Below, piece by piece: positions 1 through 8,602 of a stretch of DNA of 64,000 nt (the first letter of the stretch is position 1; the number at the start of each line of letters is the position of its first letter). The notes below the pieces were generated by a model. That model did no database searches. It was given only the letters and a program-made list of their open reading frames with translations, and was not told the DNA's origin. The DNA is from a virus. The stretch spans positions 25,690 through 89,689 of the IMG/VR virus record IMGVR_UViG_3300042449_001328, one strand, 5' to 3'. A program made the position numbers and the translations under genes.

Positions 1-964
1 AATATTCTGCTGAAAAGAAAGAGTTATCTTCAATCAAGGGTTTTATCAAATCCCTGCCTGACACATTTATTCTCACTGAATTTTCATCAGTAACTATACT
101 AGTGGTGTCGACCAATCCAATTAAGTCATATACCAATCCTGGCACATCTTGTGCAGACAATTGATTGGCTTGAATCAACTGTGCTTTAGTCTCATTGTTA
201 AGCCTCTCAAATCTGATGTACACTACATCGTTCTGTTGAATGCAGTCTTTGAAGAAAAAAACTGGACGTTTAAATGCTGACTTATCAGGGTCTTTGTCTT
301 CTTTATACTTAGTTACGTGAGAAGTAATCAATATATCTTGATCCACCCCATTGCTAGAATAACTTTTACTTGACTTAGGTTGCCAACCGTTTTCAGGGGT
401 ATATGCTGCTTCAACTGGTAAGAATGAGATATTAAAAGACCCTCCTTGCTTTGTTACGTTTGTGGTACAAGATTCTATAAAAGGCGAAACATCAAGCCAT
501 CCTCCTTCACTCGTTCCTTGTGGCGATGAAGATCTGATCCACATAAAGACACTAAGTTCATTGTTGACCAACTCTACCGTAGTTTCTTTTTTCTTTAGAA
601 CACTTATATAATTAGGGTCTTCGAATAATTGTTGAAGCTGTAATGCTATAAAGGCTTTGTAGTTAGATGTATCAAAAATGTCAGGCTGATCGGTAGTGCC
701 TATAACCTCTCTCATGATCTGATCGTCAGGCACAAGTATATTAGTACCGTGTTTCAGTAAAATATCCTGATACTTACCTGAGTCGTATTTTTCTTGTTGC
801 TCTTTTAGTTCTTGAGCGGTATATCTACGTTTTGCCCTTTGATAATTGGTTATAACAGTATCTCCCTTATAGTCAAGCAAATCTTTGCTTAACAGCAAAG
901 TACGGAAGTTTGTGAGAAACTTTTCTACTGTTTGGTCTTCTAAAGAAGGGATGGTATTGTACAT
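1..964 (-). CDS. Baseplate or tail-hub type structural protein (partial)
   Basis: The reading frame starts with ATG at 962-964 and stays open to base 1, so at least 321 residues are visible and the C-terminus is missing. No domain is certain. The segment near the visible end has a 'VSGRDLIKPLIED' pattern that I associate with tail-hub or baseplate proteins of contractile-tailed phages. It follows the tape-measure-position gene by six bases, which is where baseplate genes normally begin. The baseplate assignment is inference from position and this weak motif. Confidence 0.6.
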   Translation of the reverse strand, partial: MYNTIPSLEDQTVEKFLTNFRTLLLSKDLLDYKGDTVITNYQRAKRRYTAQELKEQQEKYDSGKYQDILLKHGTNILVPDDQIMREVIGTTDQPDIFDTSNYKAFIALQLQQLFEDPNYISVLKKKETTVELVNNELSVFMWIRSSSPQGTSEGGWLDVSPFIESCTTNVTKQGGSFNISFLPVEAAYTPENGWQPKSSKSYSSNGVDQDILITSHVTKYKEDKDPDKSAFKRPVFFFKDCIQQNDVVYIRFERLNNETKAQLIQANQLSAQDVPGLVYDLIGLVDTTSIVTDENSVRINVSGRDLIKPLIEDNSFFSAEY

Positions 965-970
965 TTACCT

Positions 971-2686
971 TTAATTGCTTTTCTTATCTCTTGCTTGCAA
1001 AGATTTCCACTCTTTTTCAAATTCACTTCTACTCAATCCAGCAACCTTATCATTGCCAGATATTCTATTCAATATATCATCATATATTGCTTTATTGGCT
1101 TCAATCATTCTATCCTTCCATTGGGAAGCCACTGTATCTATACCTACCTTAAAACTAACAGTAAAAGCATTAGTGGCTTCAGCGGTTTCTCTCTCCTGTC
1201 TTGTAGTCAAAGCACTTGCTTGTGACATTGATGAGTTCTGTAAGGTATAGCTCCTTAAAGTTTCATCAGAAACATCCATGTTGCCAGACATGAAGCCTTT
1301 ATATAATTCATTTGAACCAGTTGCACTTATACCAAAAGGTTTTAAAGCAGTTTGGAACATTAACTTATCAATAGAACTACTGGCTCCTCCAGTGATGGCT
1401 AAACTAGATAGGAATTGCCTTAATACTTTAGGATCACTGCCAGCCGTTTCCTGTAAGGCTTGCAGATCGGCAAAGTCAGCATCAGGATTCATCTTCCTTA
1501 AAATCTGATACATTGAGGCTTGTCCGTAAGGAGTGGATGGGTTTTGCATGGCACTCTCCAGTGCCGTCTGATAGCTAGCACCAGTGGCCGAACCTATTGC
1601 AAACATACCACCTACTTGGTTTAGACCTAGCATGGTCTCCATGATGTTTGAAGTATTGGCAAAACCTCCTGACATTAAATGCCCTTGTGTTATAGATGCT
1701 TGTTGAGCCAACGCTTCTGATCTAAGGCCTGGCCTTATGTTCAAAGATTCCATAGCACCAAACAAGTTTGATATAACAGAACCTGAATGCCTTTTGGTTT
1801 GCCTTGCCTGTCTCTCTAACGTCATTATAATGCTGTCATCAAGGTCAGCTATCTTTTTGAATACAATGGTGCTTAATAGATTATCCCTAGTGACAGAACC
1901 AGTGCCTGATTTAGCCATACTTCCAGCTAGTTCTGCTACCTGAATATTATCATATCCATAAGATGTGGCTGGTACACCTACATTATATTCACCGCCTGAG
2001 ATTGCCCTGTAACGCCTTGTGGCTCTTTCAAGATCATCTTTTGCCTGAATACTTCTGGTCAAAGCTGAACCATAAAAACCTGCCGCTTCCCTACCAACAT
2101 AAGCACCTGTGGTACTAGCCCCAAAGCCGTAACCTATTGCGCCTCCTAGCGCAGAACCTTCTATCTGAAGACCCGATGTTAATAAATCCAATCCAGATCT
2201 GGCTGAAGGTATTCTGGATACTACATTGATCGTATCGCGAACTATACCAGCCCTCATGATTGAAGTAAAAGTGCTCTCTCTGTTTTTGCTGCTATCTTCT
2301 GCATCAGAACCTTCGCCTTTAGATGGCATTCTATCTTTTACAATAGAGAGAATATTTTTTAATATAGAGTTGGTCTCATTTAAACTGCCTACAGTAAAGT
2401 TAGTACCACTTCCCGTATTGACACCGTAATTTCTTGCAGTAGAAGAACTAGTCCTAGAGGCATATTCTCTATCTCTAGCCGTACTTTCAGAACGCCTATC
2501 GTTGTATTGTTCGTGTTTTTTTGCAAAGGCTTCTCTTCTAGCTTCATCTTTGGCTTTTGCTTCTTGAGCTCTTTCCCACTCAAGCTCTGCCTTATATTGT
2601 GCTGAAGTCCTATAACTGGTTCTAGGGTCACCTCCACCAGTGACACCGTTGCCTCTACCTGAAAATGTTTGACCTGCGTCTGGCAT
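971..2686 (-). CDS. Putative tape measure or internal tail protein
   Basis: A 571-residue protein in the place of the tape measure, directly after two small chaperone-like genes and before a baseplate-type gene. The N-terminal 80 residues are very charged (Arg, Glu, Lys) and low in complexity. Residues about 165-215 form a Gly/Ala-rich hydrophobic stretch, as in the membrane-active part of tape measure proteins. It is short for a tape measure of a contractile tail, so either the tail is short or this is another internal tail protein. No enzymatic motif is visible. Confidence 0.5.
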   Translation of the reverse strand: MPDAGQTFSGRGNGVTGGGDPRTSYRTSAQYKAELEWERAQEAKAKDEARREAFAKKHEQYNDRRSESTARDREYASRTSSSTARNYGVNTGSGTNFTVGSLNETNSILKNILSIVKDRMPSKGEGSDAEDSSKNRESTFTSIMRAGIVRDTINVVSRIPSARSGLDLLTSGLQIEGSALGGAIGYGFGASTTGAYVGREAAGFYGSALTRSIQAKDDLERATRRYRAISGGEYNVGVPATSYGYDNIQVAELAGSMAKSGTGSVTRDNLLSTIVFKKIADLDDSIIMTLERQARQTKRHSGSVISNLFGAMESLNIRPGLRSEALAQQASITQGHLMSGGFANTSNIMETMLGLNQVGGMFAIGSATGASYQTALESAMQNPSTPYGQASMYQILRKMNPDADFADLQALQETAGSDPKVLRQFLSSLAITGGASSSIDKLMFQTALKPFGISATGSNELYKGFMSGNMDVSDETLRSYTLQNSSMSQASALTTRQERETAEATNAFTVSFKVGIDTVASQWKDRMIEANKAIYDDILNRISGNDKVAGLSRSEFEKEWKSLQARDKKSN

Positions 2687-2688
2687 AT

Positions 2689-2985
2689 TTATTTTAATTG
2701 GCTAAAGTCTAAATCCTCAAAGCCTTTTTCTATCTCTTTATCGTTTTCCACTGGTCTGATCCAAACATCAGGATTGCCTTTTCTAAACTTTTGATCTTCT
2801 TCTATTTTCTCCCATCTTTTCTTTTCCTGTTCCTCTAGCTTGTATTCTATATATTCAAAAGCTATGTCTATTTGGTTACTATCTCTGTGTTGTTTGCTGT
2901 TGAACATGATAGAGTACTTTCGTCTAAACCAAAGATCATATCTCCATTGATCGTTCCAACGTAAGACTAGTTTTTTTAGGCTCAC
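2689..2985 (-). CDS. Putative tail assembly chaperone, second gene
   Basis: A 98-residue charged protein. The best start is a GTG at 2983-2985 that overlaps the stop of the preceding gene (GTGA), which implies translational coupling. The pair sits just before the tape-measure-position gene, as gpG and gpGT-type chaperones do. In many phages the second frame is reached by a -1 ribosomal frameshift. The frame here is -1 relative to the first gene, but I see no good slippery heptamer, so simple coupling is more likely. Confidence 0.5.
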   Translation of the reverse strand: MSLKKLVLRWNDQWRYDLWFRRKYSIMFNSKQHRDSNQIDIAFEYIEYKLEEQEKKRWEKIEEDQKFRKGNPDVWIRPVENDKEIEKGFEDLDFSQLK

Positions 2986-3365
2986 AACTGTTCATCATCT
3001 TTATCTAAATCGTTGATTACTTTTCTCCATTGAGAAATCCAAGGGTAGTAGACTTTATTGTAAGCCTTAATGATTGTTTTTGATTGCAATGGGTCTAGTT
3101 CTAATAGCGAGGATACCGCTAAGTCTTTCTTTAACTGTGGAATAAGTACATTGAACGTAGAGATGGCCTCAATAAGTGTCCATGAGATTTGGCCTGACTC
3201 TGTATAAACCATGTCCCTGTGAGTGCCATTGCTCATTGAGATTTTCATTGCCTCGATGTCGATTAAGGCACCATTTGATGGGAACTTAATCTCGTAGTCA
3301 TTTTCTCCAATTGTAACTGTAATCGCCTTTGAAGGCAATGATGCTTTTTCTTTCTGTTCGCTCAT
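2982..3365 (-). CDS. Putative tail assembly chaperone, first gene
   Basis: A 127-residue protein with a short beta-type N-terminus ('ITVTIGENDYEIKFPS') followed by a helical, acidic C-terminus. This layout is common in chaperones that coat the tape measure. It lies between the tail tube gene and the tape-measure-position gene. A hairpin with a T-run lies between its start codon and an upstream promoter-like motif, so its expression may be attenuated. Confidence 0.5.
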   Translation of the reverse strand: MSEQKEKASLPSKAITVTIGENDYEIKFPSNGALIDIEAMKISMSNGTHRDMVYTESGQISWTLIEAISTFNVLIPQLKKDLAVSSLLELDPLQSKTIIKAYNKVYYPWISQWRKVINDLDKDDEQL

Positions 3366-3376
3366 ATTTTTAAATT

Positions 3377-3397
3377 AAAAAGGTCTCTATTGAGACC
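3377..3397 (-). terminator. Hairpin with T-run in the leader of the tail chaperone gene
   Basis: On the minus strand GGTCTC-AATA-GAGACC forms a perfect 6-bp stem followed by TTTTTAATTT, the look of an intrinsic terminator. It lies downstream of the promoter-like motif at 3399-3411 and only about 12 bases before the ATG at 3363-3365. It could end the transcript of the 3481-3690 gene or attenuate the chaperone and tail genes. Confidence 0.6.
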
Positions 3398-3398
3398 A

Positions 3399-3411
3399 TA
3401 AAAATACTAAA
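3399..3411 (-). promoter_or_regulatory. Promoter-like motif (TTAGTATTTTTA type)
   Basis: On the minus strand the site reads TTAGTATTTTTA, resembling the Bacteroidota -7 element TAnnTTTG. It lies about 33 bases upstream of the tail chaperone start and upstream of a terminator-like hairpin. Confidence 0.45.
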
Positions 3412-3480
3412 TATGTAGTGAATGAAAAAATTAAAGATTGTGGTTAACTAAAGTCAATCTTTGTTATAATTTTTATTTAA

Positions 3481-3690
3481 TCATTTTTTTGCAACCACCT
3501 TAGCAACAATATTGCCATTGCTATCAAGATTAAAATTTTCGTCACTTAATTTCCAACAAAGGTTATCTGCTAACTTGCTTTTAGTTTGACGCTTTATAAT
3601 ATTTTGCGCTTCTTTCAAAGAAAATTCAGTTTGTTCGCCAGTTTCTGGATTGGTCATTTTTACTGACATTGGCATTCTTGTTCTCAACAT
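3481..3690 (-). CDS. Small protein of the tail module, unknown
   Basis: A 69-residue basic protein of unknown function between the tail tube gene and the tail chaperones. It starts with ATG and has an A/T-rich leader. The middle part ('NPETGEQTEFSLKEAQNII') looks like a small folded domain, but I recognise no family. Confidence 0.6.
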   Translation of the reverse strand: MLRTRMPMSVKMTNPETGEQTEFSLKEAQNIIKRQTKSKLADNLCWKLSDENFNLDSNGNIVAKVVAKK

Positions 3691-3717
3691 ATTTTATATT
3701 GATTAAATAGTTTTAAA

Positions 3718-4200
3718 TTACTGGGGGAACAACACTGGGTCTAAATACCTTCCTGACTGAGAGTGACCAGAAATAGCTCCTTCAGCTAAGTCCATTCCAT
3801 CTGATTCAATAAAGAATCTTTTTATACTAGCATAAGGGGTAGCTTTTGGCTTAATTAACCTTGTATTAGGATCAACTAAATCAGATACTTTCTTAAATAA
3901 ATCCACTTGAACTCCGTCCGTATTCAACAGCAATTGGTCTTCGAATTCTTGATTTGTCTGAACATCTCTACGGATAGCTCCTGGAATTCCTGTGTCTTTA
4001 AAGTTGATCTCATAGAAATCACAACTAAGAGAGCCAGTCCAAGCTGTAGCTGGAGTTTCGCTGGTGAGCAATGTACCTAACCCCATTACCTCAACTCGCC
4101 TGATTGATTCAGTCATTCTCCAGTTGCGCATCTTACCAATAGGCGTACCGTTCACTCTGATAATTGCCAATGCGCCTGTTAACGTTTTAGTATCTGCCAT
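3718..4200 (-). CDS. Tail tube protein
   Basis: A 160-residue protein directly after the sheath gene, the usual place of the tube protein in contractile tails. It begins with a beta-rich segment ('TGALAIIRVNGTPIGKMRNW') and contains conserved-looking strands around residues 50-60 and 110-130 that fit the XkdM/T4 gp19-like tube fold. It would polymerise into the inner tube through which DNA passes. The call rests on size, position and overall pattern rather than on a catalytic motif. Confidence 0.75.
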   Translation of the reverse strand: MADTKTLTGALAIIRVNGTPIGKMRNWRMTESIRRVEVMGLGTLLTSETPATAWTGSLSCDFYEINFKDTGIPGAIRRDVQTNQEFEDQLLLNTDGVQVDLFKKVSDLVDPNTRLIKPKATPYASIKRFFIESDGMDLAEGAISGHSQSGRYLDPVLFPQ

Positions 4201-4224
4201 TTTATTGAATTCTTTTTATTGTAT

Positions 4225-4237
4225 TAAAAATACTAAA
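4225..4237 (-). promoter_or_regulatory. Promoter-like motif upstream of the tail tube gene
   Basis: TTTAGTATTTTTA on the minus strand, about 24 bases before the tube start. It is an exact match to the form seen before several virion genes. Confidence 0.45.
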
Positions 4238-4245
4238 TTATCAAA

Positions 4246-6213
4246 TTAAGAAATTGGGTCCAAGAGCAAGCCCGAAAACAGAAGAAAACTAACTTCATAG
4301 TTGGGTATCACACCGTAATTTATAAAGTAAGCATCTCCCTGCACTGTTACTGTAACATTCTGGAAACTGATAATAAGATTATCTAACTGATCTGTCGCTA
4401 CTTTGCTTGTCAAGTATGCTTCAACCCATGTTTTTACATCTTCAGCAGAAAGAGTGTTTCTGTTTGCACCGTTTGGTTTTTTAAGCAAAGTCCTCTTACC
4501 ATTAATTATCAATTCTTTGTTCAACTGTCTAACGATACGAGCAAGTTGTTTACTTGAAGTGCTTCCGTCTGGATTGACTAGATATGAATTGATCTGTAAG
4601 GTGTTTACTCCTTTCACTACTTCAAATGCTGAACCGTCCGCTCTTGTCATCAAAACTCCAGCGTCTAGTCCCGCAATAGCCTCATTGTCTCTCAACTGAT
4701 GTACAACTCCATCTACGCCTATGTTCTTAAATGTCAAAGGTACTTGAGGTGCAAGTCCCGCCTCTCTGCCCATCATTACAGCTGCGTGGTAGATTGATTG
4801 ATAGTTCTTTAACAGTCTACCGTTGAAATCGGTTCTTTTTACCCCTGAATGAACTAAGGTAACAAATTGGCTATTGAACGCTTGTGCCATATTCACAGAA
4901 CTTGTAACACCTGAATTCCACTTAGAACTATCATTGCCTCCACCAATATATACATCTGGTTTGATTTTAGCTGCGGTAGCATAAGCCTGAATTGCTAAGT
5001 TGTTTGCTGACCTTGCGTTATCCCCCCAATTGTCTGCTAAGATAAAATCATAAGTGCTTCCAGCAATTGCGTCAAGGGCTTGTGTCAAATACTGAGATCC
5101 ATAAGTATCTGTACCGCCTGTAAACATTCTAAGAGCAGAGTTGGAACTCAAATCTCCTGCATTCACCAATCCTGTACCTGCTATTGAACTTGATTGTCTT
5201 TCAAAGTAAGACTGGAAGGTAGGGTCAGAATCCATCCACGCAATCAAAGTAGAAATGTTTGAGAACTCAGGCGACTGCGCAACTACTTCTGCGGTTGTGC
5301 TTAACTCGCTCACTCCATCATAAGGAGTGCCGTCACTAATGTCTGTACTTAGCCCTCTGAAAGTTCCCCTTGAGAACTGCATAATAAACCTTGTTGGGTC
5401 TATCACACCAGCAATCATTCTTGCAGCATATCCTCTGGTCAATCTTGTTCCTGTTACACCGCCTGTATATGCTCCAGATATTGATCCTGCACCTGTGGCT
5501 GTTGCGACCAATACTGGTGTGATTGTGTTGGCTGCTATTCCAAGCCCCCTTGGAGCTGAAAATGTTACAGTAGTACTTGTGCTGGACACTACTGCCGATA
5601 TACCTAATGAATTGATTGAATTAACAAGACCTGCTACAACGGATGCTATATTGTCCCCTACTTGGGTAGCGTATGTGGCAATTGTTTCACCGCTAGATGT
5701 GATAGTGAAAGTACTTGTTCCTACAGTACCTGCGTTTGAAATGGTTACAGTAGCTGCACCTCTAGTTTCATCGCCCATAACACCATTCCCTACCCTGCCT
5801 TCTGCTCTATTTCTTAAAGTAAAAGTTCCTCCGTTACCACCTCCACCAGTGAACGTATAAGATACTGAACTTGGTGTAGTCAATGCTGCTTTGATGAATG
5901 TCAAAGATGAAGCACCTTGAGTAGCTCCTCCTCCTGGAAAGAATATTGGACTAGATAAAAACCAAAAAATACCTCCGTGTTGATGTGCTTGTGCCGAACC
6001 TACGTCTGTGAATGTGTATATTGAATCTAGGTTTTGTTTTAACGTTCCAGCTATACCAGAACCTCCGCCAAAAAAGCGGGAGCTGCCCGTGTCGATAATT
6101 AAACAATTCCCGAACTCTAATGCTACGGCTGGATTTTTTATACCGGATTTTACTGTTGAGTAAGCTCCGGGAAGAGAAATTTTACGTCCATCGAAAAAAA
6201 CTGATGTAGCCAT
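4246..6213 (-). CDS. Tail sheath protein
   Basis: A 655-residue protein that starts 'MATSVFFDGRKISLPGAYS', typical of sheath proteins. Residues about 105-250 hold a Gly/Thr/Ser-rich beta domain of the 'GDNIASVVAGLVNSINS' type, inserted before the core sheath region. The C-terminal 250 residues contain the usual sheath elements: a region with 'AGLAPQVPLTFKNIGVDG', then 'LNKELIINGKRTLL', then a final strand that joins neighbouring subunits. It forms the contractile outer layer of the tail and is followed by the tube gene. A homing endonuclease gene lies immediately upstream. Confidence 0.9.
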   Translation of the reverse strand: MATSVFFDGRKISLPGAYSTVKSGIKNPAVALEFGNCLIIDTGSSRFFGGGSGIAGTLKQNLDSIYTFTDVGSAQAHQHGGIFWFLSSPIFFPGGGATQGASSLTFIKAALTTPSSVSYTFTGGGGNGGTFTLRNRAEGRVGNGVMGDETRGAATVTISNAGTVGTSTFTITSSGETIATYATQVGDNIASVVAGLVNSINSLGISAVVSSTSTTVTFSAPRGLGIAANTITPVLVATATGAGSISGAYTGGVTGTRLTRGYAARMIAGVIDPTRFIMQFSRGTFRGLSTDISDGTPYDGVSELSTTAEVVAQSPEFSNISTLIAWMDSDPTFQSYFERQSSSIAGTGLVNAGDLSSNSALRMFTGGTDTYGSQYLTQALDAIAGSTYDFILADNWGDNARSANNLAIQAYATAAKIKPDVYIGGGNDSSKWNSGVTSSVNMAQAFNSQFVTLVHSGVKRTDFNGRLLKNYQSIYHAAVMMGREAGLAPQVPLTFKNIGVDGVVHQLRDNEAIAGLDAGVLMTRADGSAFEVVKGVNTLQINSYLVNPDGSTSSKQLARIVRQLNKELIINGKRTLLKKPNGANRNTLSAEDVKTWVEAYLTSKVATDQLDNLIISFQNVTVTVQGDAYFINYGVIPNYEVSFLLFSGLLLDPIS

Positions 6214-6223
6214 CTGTGTATTT

Positions 6224-7129
6224 TTAATTTTGTTTTAATTTATTGTAATCTTCTAAGTACATCCATTTAAATCCACAAGCAGTTATGGCTTTTGAATGAA
6301 TTACTCGTGAGACAGATCTATTTTTAAAAAATCTAACAGCATCACTTATGCAATCCCATTGCTTAACAAAAGAATCATCCATATTTAACTGGACAATTGA
6401 TTTAGCCACTGGACTATTCTTACCAAATTGTTTTAATTTTTGTAATTCTGTTTTCTTTGTTCCAATCCAACCTCCATTTTTTATCCTTGATAAAACCATT
6501 TTATCAATTACATCTTTTGACCTTTCTCTTCCTTTTAATGGAGTCACCCAACCTTCTGGTCTAATAGGTTTTTTACCTAAATGAGATTCACTTAATTTTC
6601 TTCTATGTTCATCTGAAAATTTTCTACCTTTAGTTGCCCCAACTCTTCCAGTTAAAGTTTTAGATATTTTCTTTTTAGTCTCTTCTGAAATAGAGAAATC
6701 ATAAGTATGTTTTCTAATCTCTTTAGTTCTTTTCATCTTAGCGATACTTTCTTCAGTAGGCTTTCTACCTTTCTTCAAAAGGGACATCTTTAAACACGAC
6801 TCTTCGGTATGCTGTATTCCTTTATTAAAAGCCACTCCCCCTGGAGCTACATTGTAAAACAAGTCTGACTTAACTGCTCCAAAATAGTCGATCCAGTAAA
6901 TTTCTGATTCATTTAAATCTTCTTTGTCTACACAATACTGAAGAATCTCTTTTTGAAAATTTTCAATGCCGTATTTATTAACTGATTTTTGAAAAAACTT
7001 ACCTGACCCTATATAGTTTTTATTACGAGCAGAATTCTTATGCTGCCCAATATACTTCTTCCCATTGACCAAATTTGTGGTACAATAGATTGTTCCAAAA
7101 CAATTATCTTGATTAGGCAGTAAGCTCAT
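6224..7129 (-). CDS. GIY-YIG homing endonuclease with NUMOD-type repeats
   Basis: A 301-residue free-standing homing endonuclease. Residues about 12-95 carry the GIY-YIG nuclease fold ('GTIYCTTNLVNGKKYIGQH', with the later catalytic Glu in 'LNESEIYWIDYF'). Residues 110-200 contain NUMOD3-like DNA-binding repeats ('HTEESCLKMSLLKKGRKPTEES'), and the C-terminus resembles NUMOD1 ('IVQLNMDDSFVKQWDCISDA'). Such genes spread by cutting alleles that lack them and usually sit beside their target. Here the sheath gene and the modular-tag gene are the neighbours. It makes no contribution to the virion. Confidence 0.9.
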   Translation of the reverse strand: MSLLPNQDNCFGTIYCTTNLVNGKKYIGQHKNSARNKNYIGSGKFFQKSVNKYGIENFQKEILQYCVDKEDLNESEIYWIDYFGAVKSDLFYNVAPGGVAFNKGIQHTEESCLKMSLLKKGRKPTEESIAKMKRTKEIRKHTYDFSISEETKKKISKTLTGRVGATKGRKFSDEHRRKLSESHLGKKPIRPEGWVTPLKGRERSKDVIDKMVLSRIKNGGWIGTKKTELQKLKQFGKNSPVAKSIVQLNMDDSFVKQWDCISDAVRFFKNRSVSRVIHSKAITACGFKWMYLEDYNKLKQN

Positions 7130-7134
7130 TAAAT

Positions 7135-7147
7135 TAAAAATACTAAA
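7135..7147 (-). promoter_or_regulatory. Promoter-like motif before the homing endonuclease
   Basis: TTTTAGTATTTTTA on the minus strand, ending about five bases before the ATG. Transcription starting from it would give an almost leaderless mRNA. Confidence 0.45.
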
Positions 7148-7177
7148 AAAAGGTGTAGATTTTAATTTAAAGATTTT

Positions 7178-8578
7178 TCACTTTTTAGGAAATTTTAGTG
7201 AAATTTTAAAATCTTCTTTTTCTTGATCGGTTTTTAAAGAATCGAATTTATCTAAATTATTGTTTCTTTCTTCTGTGGTTTTACCCCAATCCAGATTGTT
7301 CATAAATACTTTTTTATTTGACTGGTCTAGATGGGATTCAAAAGACTTCTTGCCATGCAATACCGTTGAACCGTCTGCGTCTTTTTTGTGATAATAGGTA
7401 TAGTGTGCGTCTGCTGCGTCTTTATGATCTTGTTTTGAAAAGTCTTTGTAAGAATCGTGGTCTGCTGTTCTGTTTTCGTAAATAGGCTTCCCACTTTTTG
7501 TATGTCCAATAATTTTCCCGCCCCTTGACCCCTCACCGCCTTTCATGAGATCGTAATTTGAGTTAGATTTTTTTAAATTAGATTTTTCTTCACGATCCGC
7601 TGCTGCATGAGTTAAATGACGATGAACTTCATGATCTTCAAGATACGCATTGTGTTTAATAGCAGTGCTTTTATCTTTATTGGGAGCCATCATGTATCTT
7701 GAATAAGAACCTTTATCTTTGCCTTTATTAGGCTGTATATGTTCTATTTGTTTATGACCTTGGTAATCAACTAAGGTTTGATGATTTTCACCAGATTTTA
7801 ATTTTTCCAAAGCCTGATCTGCATAATCTTGATGCCTTTTATAAATTGGAGACCCGCTTGAGGTATGCCCTAAAACCTCTCCACCTCTACTGCCTTCACC
7901 GCCCTTCATGAAGTCGGGGTCTGAGTCGGATTTTTTGATTGAATTACCTATTTTTGCAATTCTATCATAAGTTTCTTTTTTCTTTGCTTCAGAATCAGCT
8001 ATTATTCCAGCAACTTTTTTATGAACTTCCGCATTCTTTTTATTTCCTGCTTTCTCATGATGAGCGGCGGCGTCTCTATGATCTTGTTCACTCCAATCTA
8101 ACATAGATGGATGATTTTTTTCATAAATAGGTTTGCCACTCTTTGTATGCCCAATGATATGGCCTCCACGAGAGCCTTCGCCTGATTTGGCTTTGATGAG
8201 GTCGAGGTCTGAGTCGGATTTTTTAACATTTTCTGTATGCTTTTCTAACTCATGATCGTCATATACTCCATCTCCTCCACCATCATAGTATACACGAAAA
8301 CGTTTTCCGCCAATTAGTTCTCTATGTATCTTGCCAATAAATGTAGAACCATTAGGCGTTTTACCAGTAACAATATCACCAACCTTATGTCTTCCTGAAC
8401 CAACTCCACCTTTAACTAGCAAGTTCTCAAGCTGCTCTTTTGCGCTCTCAAAAGTTTGTTCATCAATCAAACCTTTGTTGAAGTTATCTGTAATGATTTG
8501 AAGTGGAGTTCTGTCTTCTTTAAAAGAACCTAAGATATTGTGGCCTTGATAGTCAGCTTTTGAAATTATGTTATCCAT
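7178..8578 (-). CDS. Modular protein with four KGGxGS tag repeats
   Basis: A 466-residue protein built from repeats. Residues 29-58 form a prelude ending in 'QLENLLVKGG', shared with the 13635-14615 product. Tags of the form GEGSRGGxxIGHTxSGKPIY start near residues 132, 228 and 348, with a divergent copy near 57 (GGVGSGRHKVGD). Tags are often followed by an acidic-His segment such as 'DFSKQDHKDAADAH', and linkers 'KKSDSDLDLIK' precede them. The protein is charged and lacks membrane segments. Its place among neck and tail genes suggests a virion or assembly role. I do not know its function; the tags could be processing sites or binding modules. Confidence 0.7.
   Translation of the reverse strand: MDNIISKADYQGHNILGSFKEDRTPLQIITDNFNKGLIDEQTFESAKEQLENLLVKGGVGSGRHKVGDIVTGKTPNGSTFIGKIHRELIGGKRFRVYYDGGGDGVYDDHELEKHTENVKKSDSDLDLIKAKSGEGSRGGHIIGHTKSGKPIYEKNHPSMLDWSEQDHRDAAAHHEKAGNKKNAEVHKKVAGIIADSEAKKKETYDRIAKIGNSIKKSDSDPDFMKGGEGSRGGEVLGHTSSGSPIYKRHQDYADQALEKLKSGENHQTLVDYQGHKQIEHIQPNKGKDKGSYSRYMMAPNKDKSTAIKHNAYLEDHEVHRHLTHAAADREEKSNLKKSNSNYDLMKGGEGSRGGKIIGHTKSGKPIYENRTADHDSYKDFSKQDHKDAADAHYTYYHKKDADGSTVLHGKKSFESHLDQSNKKVFMNNLDWGKTTEERNNNLDKFDSLKTDQEKEDFKISLKFPKK
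8163..8223. repeat. 61-bp exact direct repeat, copy 1
   Basis: Sixty-one bases here are identical to 14122-14182. Both copies encode the linker and start of a GEGSRGG tag in two different genes, which points to duplication or gene conversion between them. Confidence 0.9.
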
Positions 8579-8581
8579 ATT

Positions 8582-8595
8582 GTAAAATTACTAAA
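8582..8595 (-). promoter_or_regulatory. Promoter-like motif before the 466-residue modular gene
   Basis: TTTAGTAATTTTAC on the minus strand, ending about three bases before the ATG at 8576-8578. Confidence 0.45.
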
Positions 8596-8602
8596 ATTAT
8601 TT

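Noticed and set aside
2960-3000. Programmed -1 frameshift between the two tail chaperone genes
   Set aside because: The frames are in the right relation, but no slippery heptamer precedes the stop; the GTGA overlap explains expression more simply.
5327-5860. A 177-codon open frame on the plus strand
   Set aside because: It is antisense to the Thr/Ser/Val-rich part of the sheath gene; its Pro/Val-rich sequence is the mirror of that coding region. All other plus-strand frames are similar shadows.
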